A stretch of 64,000 nucleotides of DNA from Herbaspirillum hiltneri N3 (GCF_001267925.1 NZ_CP011409.1:1736001-1800000), one strand, 5' to 3'. Shown: positions 56,320 through 63,823, numbered from the stretch's first letter. Notes: generated by a model not told the origin, from the letters alone. Numbers and translations are program-made.

Positions 56320-56584
56320 AACTCATTTCACTAATAATCGTGAGATGCGTTTGACTCAGAAAGGGCGCTGGCAAGGCGTGCGACGCGTCGCGTGGCGGTG
56401 CCACGCGCAAGGAGCGCAACGCAGCCAACGCCCTTTCTGAGTCAAACCCTTCGGGAACGTCCTGTTTGGGTGTATTGCTGCGTTGCGCCGCTTGCCAAGG
56501 GCCCACCCTTGGCTGCGCGACGCGCCTTGCACTACCTCCCAAACAGGATCGTTCGCACTCACGATTATTAGTGAAATGAGTTCT
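56318..56584. mobile_element. MITE-like nested palindromic element
   Basis: Ends are perfect 27-bp inverted repeats: 56318-56344 and 56558-56584, beginning AGAACTCATTTCACTAATAA. Inside are two further hairpins. The left has 19-bp perfect arms (56349-56367 with 56429-56447), the right has CCTGTTTGGG (56461-56470) with CCCAAACAGG (56538-56547) plus GAACG/CGTTC. The two inner arms are mirror-like in sequence. A TA dinucleotide flanks GAACTC/GAGTTC on both sides, as in IS630/Tc1-mariner derived MITEs. No coding capacity. It sits between the response regulator and its kinase. Confidence 0.8.
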
Positions 56585-56586
56585 AT

Positions 56587-57885
56587 ATGCTCCGTAATCT
56601 GGTGCGCCTGTATCTGGTGATTGCGGCGCTGGTGGTGGCCTCCATCCTCGTCGTCAACTACGGTTTCCCGCACCTGTTCGCCGGCCAGTTCACCAAGGCC
56701 GTGCGCGCCGGCTTCAACGGCGAGAGCTTCATGCTCAATCGCCTGTTGTCCGGCCGCAGTCCGGCCGAGCAGGAAGCGTTGCTGGCGCAATTGCGCGCGG
56801 CGGCGCCGGAACGCTACAGCCGGCCCGTGCAGACGACGGAGCAACTGCCGCAAGCCGTGCGCGAACAACTGGCGCAGTATCGTGTCGGCTGGGAAATCAC
56901 CGGCAGCAAATGCTGCGTGGTCTACGTCAGGCTCGACGACGGCGGGCTGGTGCGGGTGCAGTCGCTGGAGGAATTGCCGATGGTGGAGGTGGTGGCCTAC
57001 GCGCTGGTCTTCGCCACCATTCTGGCGGCGGTGTGCATCTGGCTGATTCCGCATTGGCGCGACCTGGAAAAGTTGCGCCTGGCGGCCGCGCGTTTCGGCG
57101 GCGGCAGGCTGGACGCCCGCGTCGGTTTGTCGGGGCGCTCGTCGATCCGCCAGTTGAGCAGTCACTTCGACCGCATGGCCGATCGTATCGGCAAGCTGAT
57201 CCATGCGCAGCGCGACATGGTCAACGCGGTCTCGCACGAATTGCGCACGCCGTTGTCGCGGCTCGAATTCGGGCTCGATATCCTGCAACACCATGCGCAG
57301 GATTCCGCTACCGAAAATCGCATCCTCGGCCTGCGCAAGGACGTCGAGGAACTTGAGGCGCTGGTCGCCGAATTGCTCACGCTGGGCATGCTGGAACATG
57401 ACCGTCAAGGCGTCTTCACCGAGACCGTGGCTTTGCCGGAATTCCTGCGCGATACCTGCGGGCTTACGGCCGAAGCCCTGGCTGTGGGCAAGCTGGAGTT
57501 GCGCTGCAGCGTCGACGCGCAACTTGCGACCGTGGTCACCGAGGCGCGCACCCTGGCGCGCGCCTATTCCAACCTGGTGCGCAACGCCGCGCAGCATGCG
57601 AATTCTGTCATCCGCGTGCGTGCCGAGCCGGCGGCGCCGGATGCGTGGACGCTGGTGGTGGAAGATGACGGCGCCGGCATTCCGGAAGCCGAGCGCGAGC
57701 GCGTATTCGAATCCTTTTACCGGCTCGACCAGAGCCGCGATCGCGCTACCGGCGGCTACGGCCTCGGTTTGTCGATCGTGAAAAAAATCGTCGCGCGCCA
57801 CGGCGGCAGCATCCGCGTCGGCAGCAGCGAACTGGGCGGGGCCATGTTCGTCATGCGTTTCCCGTTGCGGCAATTGCCGCCCTGA
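56587..57885 (+). CDS. Sensor histidine kinase (RstB-like)
   Basis: 432 residues from ATG 56587. Membrane helix near 10-30, a periplasmic domain with vicinal Cys in SKCCVVYV, second helix (VVAYALVFATILAAVCIWLI), HAMP, HisKA with His217 in VNAVSHELRTPL and the ATPase domain (NLVRNAAQHA, DDGAGIP, GYGLGLSIV). Only 2 nt separate the ATG from the MITE-like element, so the ribosome site must lie within the element end (ATGAG) and is weak. Expression relative to the regulator may therefore be low. Confidence 0.93.
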   Translation: MLRNLVRLYLVIAALVVASILVVNYGFPHLFAGQFTKAVRAGFNGESFMLNRLLSGRSPAEQEALLAQLRAAAPERYSRPVQTTEQLPQAVREQLAQYRVGWEITGSKCCVVYVRLDDGGLVRVQSLEELPMVEVVAYALVFATILAAVCIWLIPHWRDLEKLRLAAARFGGGRLDARVGLSGRSSIRQLSSHFDRMADRIGKLIHAQRDMVNAVSHELRTPLSRLEFGLDILQHHAQDSATENRILGLRKDVEELEALVAELLTLGMLEHDRQGVFTETVALPEFLRDTCGLTAEALAVGKLELRCSVDAQLATVVTEARTLARAYSNLVRNAAQHANSVIRVRAEPAAPDAWTLVVEDDGAGIPEAERERVFESFYRLDQSRDRATGGYGLGLSIVKKIVARHGGSIRVGSSELGGAMFVMRFPLRQLPP

Positions 57886-57903
57886 AAACAGAACTGCACG
57901 GAA

Positions 57904-57990
57904 TCAGAAACCGAATTCCGGACGGAGGTAGGCGGCCAGCCAGATCAGCATGGCGATCGTGGCGGCAAACAGAATCTTGTTGCTCGGCAT
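57904..57990 (-). CDS. Possible 28-residue membrane miniprotein
   Basis: ATG 57990 to stop 57904 on the minus strand encodes MPSNKILFAATIAMLIWLAA then YLRPEFGF, one hydrophobic helix with charged ends. The upstream sequence has only a weak purine-rich site (AAGAAAA). Frame and composition fit a small membrane protein, but chance ORFs this short are common. Confidence 0.3.
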   Translation of the reverse strand: MPSNKILFAATIAMLIWLAAYLRPEFGF

Positions 57991-58154
57991 CGCGAGGGTT
58001 TTCTTGTTGTGGTGCCCGGCATTCTAGGCCGGCAAAGGCGGCGCAGGTATATCTATCTGTGGGCTAACTGTTTAAATTTGTGCCGGTCCGGCATTCCCCA
58101 GTCCCCTCTCATTCGGATTGGTAAGACCTTTCTACCTTCCAATCGTTATCTCGC

Positions 58155-58160
58155 TATAAT
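58155..58160 (+). promoter_or_regulatory. Possible -10 element of the truncated MFS gene
   Basis: TATAAT lies 95 nt before the truncated MFS gene, at the end of the 57991-58254 gap. No clear -35 is seen at 17 nt. The gap otherwise holds nothing I can name. Confidence 0.35.
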
Positions 58161-58254
58161 CTGGCTTCCCCGCGGGCAAGAACAAGCACAGCGCCGGGGG
58201 CAGGCGGCATCTCGACATGCCGTTCTGATAACAGACCTCATCCAAGGAGACAAC

Positions 58255-58590
58255 ATGGCTCACGCCAACGTAGCATCGGCCGGCGCGCTGGACGCCGGCA
58301 CCGAGATCGGCAAGCGCGTCATCGGCAAGCTGCATCGCAAGATCGTCTGGTACTGCTTCTTCCTGTTCATGATCAACTACCTCGATCGCGTCAACGTCGG
58401 TTTCGCCGCGCTGACAATGAACGCCGACCTCGGACTGAGCGCCAAGGTCTACGGTCTCGGGGCGGGAATTTTCTTCCTCGGCTACATCGCCTTTGAAATC
58501 CCCAGCAACATGATCCTGCACAAGGTCGGTCCGCGCATCTGGATTGCCCGCATCATGGTCACCTGGGGCATCGTCGGCTGCGCCATGGCG
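58255..58590 (+). pseudogene. Truncated MFS transporter (ACS family), 5' quarter only
   Basis: ATG 58255 follows AAGGAG. About 112 native residues: KIVWYCFFLFMINYLDRVNVG, GLSAKVYGLGAGIFFLGYIAFEIPSN and HKVGPRIWIARIMVTWGIVGCAMA match the first three to four helices of ACS-family carriers. At the palindrome CGCCATGGCG (58581-58590) the sequence becomes the antisense of a type III secretion gene, and the frame continues with unrelated residues to 58749. The remaining eight or more helices are missing. Confidence 0.88.
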
Positions 58591-58895
58591 TCGCGCACCA
58601 GTTTGAAGACGCGGGCCCGTTGCAGGGCTCCCGGGTTCTTCATTTCCGATACCTGCGCCACCAGCTGGTTGGCCTTGCCCTTGCCCCACCCCGATTCGGC
58701 TGCGGTCAGGAGGATCACCGCCAGCTCGGGCGCAGACATCTTGATGTAGACCTGGGTCTTCTCCGACAACTCGCGCTGGAGGGTCTCCGCGATCGCCACG
58801 CAGGATTTGACCAGCATGAATGCCGATGCGTCCGACATGGTCAGCCAATAACGGCCGATGCTTCTCAACGGGTTTTTGCGTAAGTCCGCTCTCAT
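58581..58895 (-). pseudogene. Truncated TyeA-like type III secretion gatekeeper domain
   Basis: ATG 58895 with GGGG about 7 nt upstream. About 105 native residues: LRKNPLRSIGRYWLTMSDAS, then helices with SAPELAVILLTAAESGWGKG, KANQLVAQVSEMKNPGALQ, RARVFKLVRDAM. The pattern E-S-G-W-x-K-G...F-K-L-V-R matches the TyeA / SctW C-terminal domain (TyeA has DKRWAG...DLKRMFR). It stops matching at the palindrome 58581-58590, so the end of the domain is lost. It lies 83 nt after sctW, like yopN-tyeA. The unrelated tail reads on to 58482. Confidence 0.65.
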
Positions 58896-58978
58896 GATGG
58901 CCCCATCAAAAAGAATGCCTGCCGGGAGCCGTCAGGCGTTGATTCAAAACGACGTTGCATGCGCAGGCCCGGGCGGGC

Positions 58979-59785
58979 TCAGAATCCGATCATCATGCGC
59001 GAGCGCAGGCCGGTCATGACCTTCATGCATTTGTGCGCGCCGAAATTCTTGATCAGGGCCTTGAGCATGGTCAGCGGCGTCAATGGCAAGTCTTCCCGCC
59101 CCTTCGACTTGGCGCCGATGAGAAAGCGCAGGTCGCGCGTGGAAGGCAGATTTCTGGCCGCCTCGTCGGCTGCCAGCGCTTCCAGCGAATTGACCAGAAC
59201 ATCGTTTTCCAGCAATGCGCGCCGCAGCTCGTGCATGTGTTTTTCGTACAGATCGCTCATCATTTCCATGAGGGCGTTGCGCAAGGCGATTTTCTGCACC
59301 ATGCTCATCGGCTCGTTGTCGACCCGTTCCAGCGCCTCGGCCAGGACGTTGTAACGCTGCACCGGATCGAAATCCTCTGCCAGCATGTCCTGCACCTGAA
59401 AACGGCCGTCCCGGCCCGAGTTGTTGCGCAGGAATGCCAGCGTGTCCATCACCGGCGCGAACAACTCTTCGTCGATGTCGTCATCGCTGACGACTTGCCG
59501 GGACTTGTCGTACTTGTTGCGTCGCGACGCCTGAGACGAGGATTTTTCCTGGCTCTTCTGGCGCAGCGGCGAAAAAATCCGTTGCAACAGGGAGCGCGAA
59601 CGGAACGAGATGCCGTCCTTGAAACCTGCCTCCGACCTGACCGCGTCGGTCGGCGCAAAATCGGTCGCGCCGGCGCCGGCTTTTTCAGCGCCGTTCTTGA
59701 TCCAGTTCTTGGCGTGCGGACGGACCTGTTGCGCAGTGGGCTGCTCCAGCTGGCCGTTGCCGAATCGATTGATTTGCATGTTCAT
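58979..59785 (-). CDS. sctW: Type III secretion gatekeeper SctW (HrpJ/YopN family)
   Basis: 268 residues if ATG 59785 is used; ATG 59779 and 59791 are close alternatives. The N-terminus (MNMQINRFGNGQLEQPTAQQ) is polar and Ser/Gln/Asn-rich, like secretion signals. The central part (DDDIDEELFAPVMDTLAFLR, RYNVLAEALERVDN, KIALRNALMEMMSDLYEKH) fits the YopN/HrpJ helical domain. The C-terminal TyeA-like part is in a separate downstream gene. In other systems SctW controls the order of secretion of translocators and effectors. A perfect HrpL-type promoter ends only 5 nt before this ATG. Confidence 0.72.
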   Translation of the reverse strand: MNMQINRFGNGQLEQPTAQQVRPHAKNWIKNGAEKAGAGATDFAPTDAVRSEAGFKDGISFRSRSLLQRIFSPLRQKSQEKSSSQASRRNKYDKSRQVVSDDDIDEELFAPVMDTLAFLRNNSGRDGRFQVQDMLAEDFDPVQRYNVLAEALERVDNEPMSMVQKIALRNALMEMMSDLYEKHMHELRRALLENDVLVNSLEALAADEAARNLPSTRDLRFLIGAKSKGREDLPLTPLTMLKALIKNFGAHKCMKVMTGLRSRMMIGF

Positions 59786-59790
59786 GGGCA

Positions 59791-59819
59791 TTCGTGGCGC
59801 GACGCCGGAGGCCGGTTCC
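59791..59819 (-). promoter_or_regulatory. HrpL-type promoter (hrp box) of sctW
   Basis: On the minus strand: GGAACC, 16 nt, CCACGAA. This fits the consensus GGAACC-N15/16-CCACNNA exactly. The -10 part ends 5 nt before ATG 59785, so transcription from it would start at or next to the start codon and give a nearly leaderless mRNA, which is unusual for this gene. Confidence 0.65.
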
Positions 59820-59905
59820 ATCGACTGCACCACTGTCCGGGACGGGCTCGCGGTTCCAGCCGCTCGCAAAAATAAAAGGCTGGACGACGTCGCCGGATTT
59901 CGCAT

Positions 59906-60306
59906 ACGCTTTTTTTTGCTTGTGTCGCGACGCCCGTTTCAGCGGGCGTCTCCCACCATCGCCAAGCGCCGTCGCGCCGGCTTGCAAAACCGGGCGGCGA
60001 TGCGCATGGATGATGCGTCCGAAGTCCGCTCCCGCCGGTATCGCAGCGCCTCGCGTCCTGCCGCTCCGGCTGCCCCTGACAGTACGCACATCCTTGCCTG
60101 TGGCTTTTGCCGCCGCGCCGGTTCCGTCGTATTGCGCGCCATTGCGGGGACATTTCTCATTTTTCTTCAATGTCTCACGAATACTCACAGAACCCCTCGT
60201 TGTGCGGCAGGCGCTGCTATCTTGCAGCCATGCCCATGCGGCGACGCAGGAAATGCGGCACAGCTTCGAATTTCACGATCAACGCTAGTGTTCCAAGGAG
60301 AACAAC
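59906..60306. other. Gap between sctW and the sigma-factor gene
   Basis: About 400 nt with no supported gene. It holds a hairpin (GACGCCCG at 59929-59936 with CGGGCGTC at 59943-59950) and a short inverted repeat GACATT/AATGTC. I found no sigma-54 site (GG-N10-GC) with correct spacing and no hrp box upstream of the sigma gene. Confidence 0.4.
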
Positions 60307-60912
60307 ATGACGCAAACAACTTCCGCAAACAGCCGGCCGGTCGCTCACGATACAGAGACGGCGCCTACGGAAAACGCAGCAACAGAAATCGCGACGACCG
60401 CCCCCATCGACATCGTCGCGCTATATACCGAACATCGCACCCACCTGCTGCGCTTCGTGCAACGCTATGTCGGCAACTATGAAGACGCAGAGGACGTGGT
60501 GCAAAATACTTTCATCGAGGCGGTCAAGTGCGCCCATCGATTCTCAGGGCTGTCGAAACCTTCGACCTGGCTGTTCGGCATTGCGCTCAACCTGGCACGC
60601 AACCAGGTGCGCCGCAATATCGCCGATCGTTACGAGATGGTCGACGACATGTTCATGGAGCAGATAGTGGACAAGCACGCCGATCCGGCCATGTTGTTCG
60701 AACTGCGGCAGATCGCTGAGAAAGTGGAGTTCCTTCTCAACGGCTTGCCGCCCAAGATCCGCATGACGTTTGAAGCCGTGCTGGACGGCGACGCCACCTA
60801 CGAGGCGGCGGCGGAACAGCTCGACATCCCTATCGGCACCGTGCGCTCGCGCGTCTCACGCGTACGCGCGGCAGTGCGCAACGAATACGGCGACGGCGGC
60901 GCGCGCGCCTGA
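60307..60912 (+). CDS. hrpL: ECF sigma factor, HrpL-like
   Basis: 201 residues from ATG 60307 after AAGGAG. Region 2: ALYTEHRTHLLRFVQRYVGN, YEDAEDVVQNTFIEAV, PSTWLFGIALNLARNQVRR. Region 4: LPPKIRMTFEAVLDGDATYE, AAEQLDIPIGTVRSRVSRVR. The N-terminal 40 residues are polar. An ECF sigma factor next to sctW and to genes with GGAACC/CCACNNA promoters is almost certainly the HrpL of this locus. Transcribed divergently from sctW. Confidence 0.8.
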   Translation: MTQTTSANSRPVAHDTETAPTENAATEIATTAPIDIVALYTEHRTHLLRFVQRYVGNYEDAEDVVQNTFIEAVKCAHRFSGLSKPSTWLFGIALNLARNQVRRNIADRYEMVDDMFMEQIVDKHADPAMLFELRQIAEKVEFLLNGLPPKIRMTFEAVLDGDATYEAAAEQLDIPIGTVRSRVSRVRAAVRNEYGDGGARA

Positions 60913-60960
60913 TTCTGCGGGAAGACGGGAACGACGGGATGGCGTGTCCATCCCTGATTT

Positions 60961-61488
60961 TCAGGACGGTTTCGGTTCGGCCGGCGGTGTCTGCACCGCC
61001 GCCAGCAATTCCGTGGCGATGTCGGCAGTCTCGAGGATGGCATCCATCACGGCGCGTTCATCGCGCAGCGGCCCGAGGGCGATCTTGCGCAACACGATGT
61101 AACGCCCCTCGTCGGCATGCCACAGGAAATCGACATCGTCCACGCGCCGGTCGCCGCCATTCAGTGGCGCCGCCGGCAACGGCAGGTAATGCGGTTGCTC
61201 GCACCTGGGCAGCGATGCGGTCACCGCCAGGTAATGATCGGCGTCGTTTTTTTCCACCGCGGTACGGGTGAAGATATCGCCGAGCTGCAATTCAAGCACT
61301 GCCCGGCCGGGTGAATCCTGCCCGGCCAGGCCGATGAGGTCGAGCAGGATCCGATTGACGTTCGTCGTCATGAGGTCGTCCGGAAGATCGTCGTCGCTTG
61401 ACCGCATCATTGTCTGGTACAGCTGAAACACGTACAGCAACTGGAAGAAGTTGCTGACATTGGCAGGATTGTGGGAAAGAGCGCTCAT
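60961..61488 (-). CDS. Candidate type III secretion chaperone (CesT-like)
   Basis: 175 residues from ATG 61488, chosen because AGGAGGT sits just upstream (the frame is open to 61629 without a start signal). Acidic, with NNVNRILLDLIGLAG-like helix and strands around VLELQLGDIFTRTAV, HYLAVTASLPRCEQPHYLPL and DFLWHADEGRYIVLRKIAL, then a C-terminal helix. The mixed helix-strand layout, acidity and position beside a secreted-protein gene fit the CesT/DspF class. I do not see a diagnostic motif. Convergent with hrpL, 48 nt apart. Confidence 0.45.
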   Translation of the reverse strand: MSALSHNPANVSNFFQLLYVFQLYQTMMRSSDDDLPDDLMTTNVNRILLDLIGLAGQDSPGRAVLELQLGDIFTRTAVEKNDADHYLAVTASLPRCEQPHYLPLPAAPLNGGDRRVDDVDFLWHADEGRYIVLRKIALGPLRDERAVMDAILETADIATELLAAVQTPPAEPKPS

Positions 61489-61652
61489 TTTACCTCCTAT
61501 TGTCGACGACTCCAAAGCATGCGGCGCTTGCGCCGCGCGGACGCGCGACGTACCGGCTTTGGCTGAAACAGATCTCGGTTCGCGGGAAGATGGCCGGACC
61601 GGGCGTGCGCATGTCGCTCGCAAGCGCATGGAGCCGGCCGGACTCGTCGTGA

Positions 61653-61680
61653 TAGGTAGCGAAACCGGCGTCGCGGTTCC
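61653..61680 (-). promoter_or_regulatory. Near-consensus hrp box before the chaperone candidate
   Basis: On the minus strand: GGAACC, 15 nt, CTACCTA. One mismatch to CCACNNA (CTAC for CCAC). It lies 165 nt upstream of the gene at 61488 in the otherwise empty stretch 61489-61810, so it is a plausible secondary HrpL promoter. Confidence 0.35.
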
Positions 61681-61810
61681 GTGGATGTGCCGGTCGCAGA
61701 AAGTAAAAATGCAGGAACGTGCGGGGGCGACCGACGGACCGCGGCTGCAGCAAGCACAGCGGCGGATTCAGCGGCGTTCGCGCCGGCGCGACGCCGGCAA
61801 TCGGAAGGAT

Positions 61811-61969
61811 TTACTTGCGCTGGAGCCTGCGTATGCGATGCCAGGGAAAATCATCGGCCAGCATGTTGATGCGTATCAGGAAAGGGGCCGAGGTGCACCA
61901 GCAGGCCATTTCCGCATTCCAGCCGACAGTGCGGGATTGCTCTTCATTCGACAATGATTTTGTATCCAT
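61811..61969 (-). CDS. Small 52-residue protein in the type III locus
   Basis: ATG 61969, with GGGTGG about 5 nt upstream. Sequence begins MDTKSLSNEEQSRTVGWNAE and contains CWC, with a basic end (WHRIRRLQRK). Not recognised. It fits the minus-strand run of genes from 63693 to 60961 and could be a short chaperone or effector piece. Coding status is uncertain. Confidence 0.35.
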   Translation of the reverse strand: MDTKSLSNEEQSRTVGWNAEMACWCTSAPFLIRINMLADDFPWHRIRRLQRK

Positions 61970-62085
61970 GGTATCCACCCGACAAGTAATGAATTGACTG
62001 ACGTGATTCCACTCCGGCCATTGGCCGGTTCGTTCTGCAGCGGCACGCCTGCCGCTTGCACGGCGCTGCGCCCTGCCCGCATTGC

Positions 62086-62667
62086 TTACGCACCGGCGTA
62101 CTGCACCGGCATTGCATCCTGGCAAGCGCGCGCCAATTGCCCCCATCCCCTGGCCGCGCTGCGGCGCGCCAGTTCCAGGGAACCCGAAACGGCCACAGGC
62201 AACGTCGGACGGGCATCGACAGGCGGCGGTTCAGCCGTCTCTCCGGCGGCTTCACCGACGCGACGCGAGTAGACCCGGTCTGCAGAAATCTGACGCTCCG
62301 CCGGATTGTCGCCGTCGATGCGATTGACCACCTGGCGCTCTTCTCCGAGCATTTTCGGCCATACCGGGATTTCCCCCTGCTCGGGATGGTCGGCCGGGCT
62401 CAAGCGATCATGACGGCTGCCGTGACGGCGACGGCCCGAGGCCAGCCTGGCGCTGGAAAATCGAATATACCAATTGATGTCGCGGCGACCCTCGGGAGTT
62501 TTCCCGAGGGCCTGCGTGGGCAATTGCAAGGCCAGCTGGCGCGCCGTCGGCGCGCACTCCGCGCTTCCGCGGCCGCCATTGAGCAGAGCATGCAAGCGCA
62601 TGGTCGCGGCCAGTTCATGGGCGTTGGAAAATCCGCCTGCGACGGCGGAAACTGCACGAATCATCAT
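62086..62667 (-). CDS. Unknown protein in the type III locus
   Basis: 193 residues from ATG 62667 or 62664 after GGAAAGG. The N-terminal part (VSAVAGGFSNAHELAATMRLHALLNGG) is small-residue rich and helical; the rest is charged and Pro/Arg-rich with no recognised fold. It starts 60 nt after the two-repeat gene, so both probably come from the same HrpL promoter. It could be a secreted effector, but nothing in the sequence proves it. Confidence 0.5.
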   Translation of the reverse strand: MMIRAVSAVAGGFSNAHELAATMRLHALLNGGRGSAECAPTARQLALQLPTQALGKTPEGRRDINWYIRFSSARLASGRRRHGSRHDRLSPADHPEQGEIPVWPKMLGEERQVVNRIDGDNPAERQISADRVYSRRVGEAAGETAEPPPVDARPTLPVAVSGSLELARRSAARGWGQLARACQDAMPVQYAGA

Positions 62668-62727
62668 TTATCCTTTCCCATAAATAGCGTGGCCATGCAT
62701 CACTGCAACACTCTCTTTACGCTGCGA

Positions 62728-63693
62728 TCACGCCGAGATCGTACCGTCGTCGATGGCGGCCTGATAATCGGCCTTGCCCAGCTCGCCGTCGAACTCGCCC
62801 TTCTTGGCCGACTCCATCTTCTTGAACAATTCGCCGTTGTTGGCCATGTAGGCCTGTGCGGCAGCCTGCACTTCGGGCGGGACCTGGATGGTCTTGCCGT
62901 TCTTGTCGGTGAAGTAGCCGGTCTCGGCGATCTGCTGCATCTGCGCCGCGGAAATCAGCTGGATGTCGTGATCGTCCTGGAACTGATGGATGGTCTTGGC
63001 TGCGCTGGAATCCGACGGCAGCGGCGCACCACCCTGCGGCATGCCCGGAGGGTAGGCGCCGGGCTGATAAGCCGGCGGCTGCACCGAGTATGGCGGCGGC
63101 GCATAGCCGCCGTTTTGCGGCGCGCCGAACTGGCCGGTACGATCGACCACCGGCGGACCGCCGTTGCCCGACGAAATGGTGCCGTCGTCGATGGCCGCCT
63201 GATAATCGGCCTTGCCCAGCTCCCCATCGTGCTTGCCGGTCTTGGCGGCTTCCATTTTCTTGAACAGCTCGCCGTTGTTGGCCATGAAGGCTTGCGCGGC
63301 AGCCTGCACTTCCGGCGGGGCTTGGATGGACTTGCCGTTCTTGTCGGTGAAGTAACCGGTCTCGGCGATCTGCTGCATCTGCGCCGCGGAAATCAGCTGG
63401 ATGTCGTGGTCGTTCTGGAACTGGTTGATGGTCTTGGCTGCGCTGGCGTCGGACGGCAAGGCGCCTTGCGTCCCCACGCCCATCATGTTGCGCAGGTAAT
63501 TCTTGATGCCGTCCGGCACCGGCAGGTTGTTGATCCAGGCCGCGATCTGATCCGGCTTCATGTTGCCATAGCCGCCTCCGCCGATATCGTATGCCCCGCC
63601 TTCGTTGCCGGGATAAGGCGGCGGGATGTAGCCGGGGAATTTTCCCCCTTCATAGTACGTGGTGGTAGTGGTGGTGGTAACGATGGCCGACAT
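62728..63693 (-). CDS. Two-repeat candidate secreted protein (harpin- or HrpF/NopX-like)
   Basis: 321 residues from ATG 63693 after GGAG. Layout: N-terminal tail with seven Thr in a row and a Gly/Pro/Tyr-rich stretch; repeat 1; a Pro/Gly/Tyr/Gln linker; repeat 2. Each repeat is about 95 residues with DHDIQLISAAQMQQIAETGY, TDKNGK, PPEVQAAAQA and GELGKADYQAAIDDGTIS. The DKNGK and DGELGK parts are Asp/Gly-rich, a little like EF-hand loops and the repeats of HrpF/NopX translocon proteins. No Cys. Composition and the hrp box upstream suggest a secreted type III helper. Confidence 0.65.
   Translation of the reverse strand: MSAIVTTTTTTTYYEGGKFPGYIPPPYPGNEGGAYDIGGGGYGNMKPDQIAAWINNLPVPDGIKNYLRNMMGVGTQGALPSDASAAKTINQFQNDHDIQLISAAQMQQIAETGYFTDKNGKSIQAPPEVQAAAQAFMANNGELFKKMEAAKTGKHDGELGKADYQAAIDDGTISSGNGGPPVVDRTGQFGAPQNGGYAPPPYSVQPPAYQPGAYPPGMPQGGAPLPSDSSAAKTIHQFQDDHDIQLISAAQMQQIAETGYFTDKNGKTIQVPPEVQAAAQAYMANNGELFKKMESAKKGEFDGELGKADYQAAIDDGTISA
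62741..63020 (-). repeat. Repeat unit 2 of the two-repeat protein
   Basis: Encodes the C-terminal copy (SDSSAAKTIHQFQDDHDIQL to DDGTIS). Differs from unit 1 at few residues, for example Ile/Val after DKNGKTIQ and the segment KKGEFDGE versus KTGKHDGE. Offset from unit 1 is 438 nt (146 codons). Confidence 0.85.
63179..63458 (-). repeat. Repeat unit 1 of the two-repeat protein
   Basis: Encodes the N-terminal copy (SDASAAKTINQFQNDHDIQL to DDGTIS). High nucleotide identity with unit 2 indicates a recent internal duplication or ongoing gene conversion. Confidence 0.85.
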
Positions 63694-63823
63694 GCTTTTC
63701 TCCGAAATGGGGTGGGTACTCAAACGTCTCAGTTGCGTCTCGTCGTCCGCTGGCGGACATCGGACCTGCACCGGGTTCATCCACATCCCCGTCAACCGCA
63801 ACAGGCCCTCACGGACTCGCTTT

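Noticed and set aside
59819..59905. Upstream start for sctW at 59905 or 59821
   Set aside because: No ribosome site, the extra residues do not look like the family, and the hrp box lies inside that stretch.
60160..60306. Sigma-54 promoter upstream of the hrpL-like gene
   Set aside because: GGCGC and TTGCA occur near 60210-60227, but the spacing is 2 nt too long for a -24/-12 pair.
61490..61753. 87-residue minus-strand ORF before the chaperone candidate
   Set aside because: Pro/Arg-rich translation without features; the near hrp box lies in it and the next gene has its own strong ribosome site.
62179..62196. Additional hrp box (GGAACC...CCAC)
   Set aside because: Spacer is only 8 nt and the gene direction does not fit.
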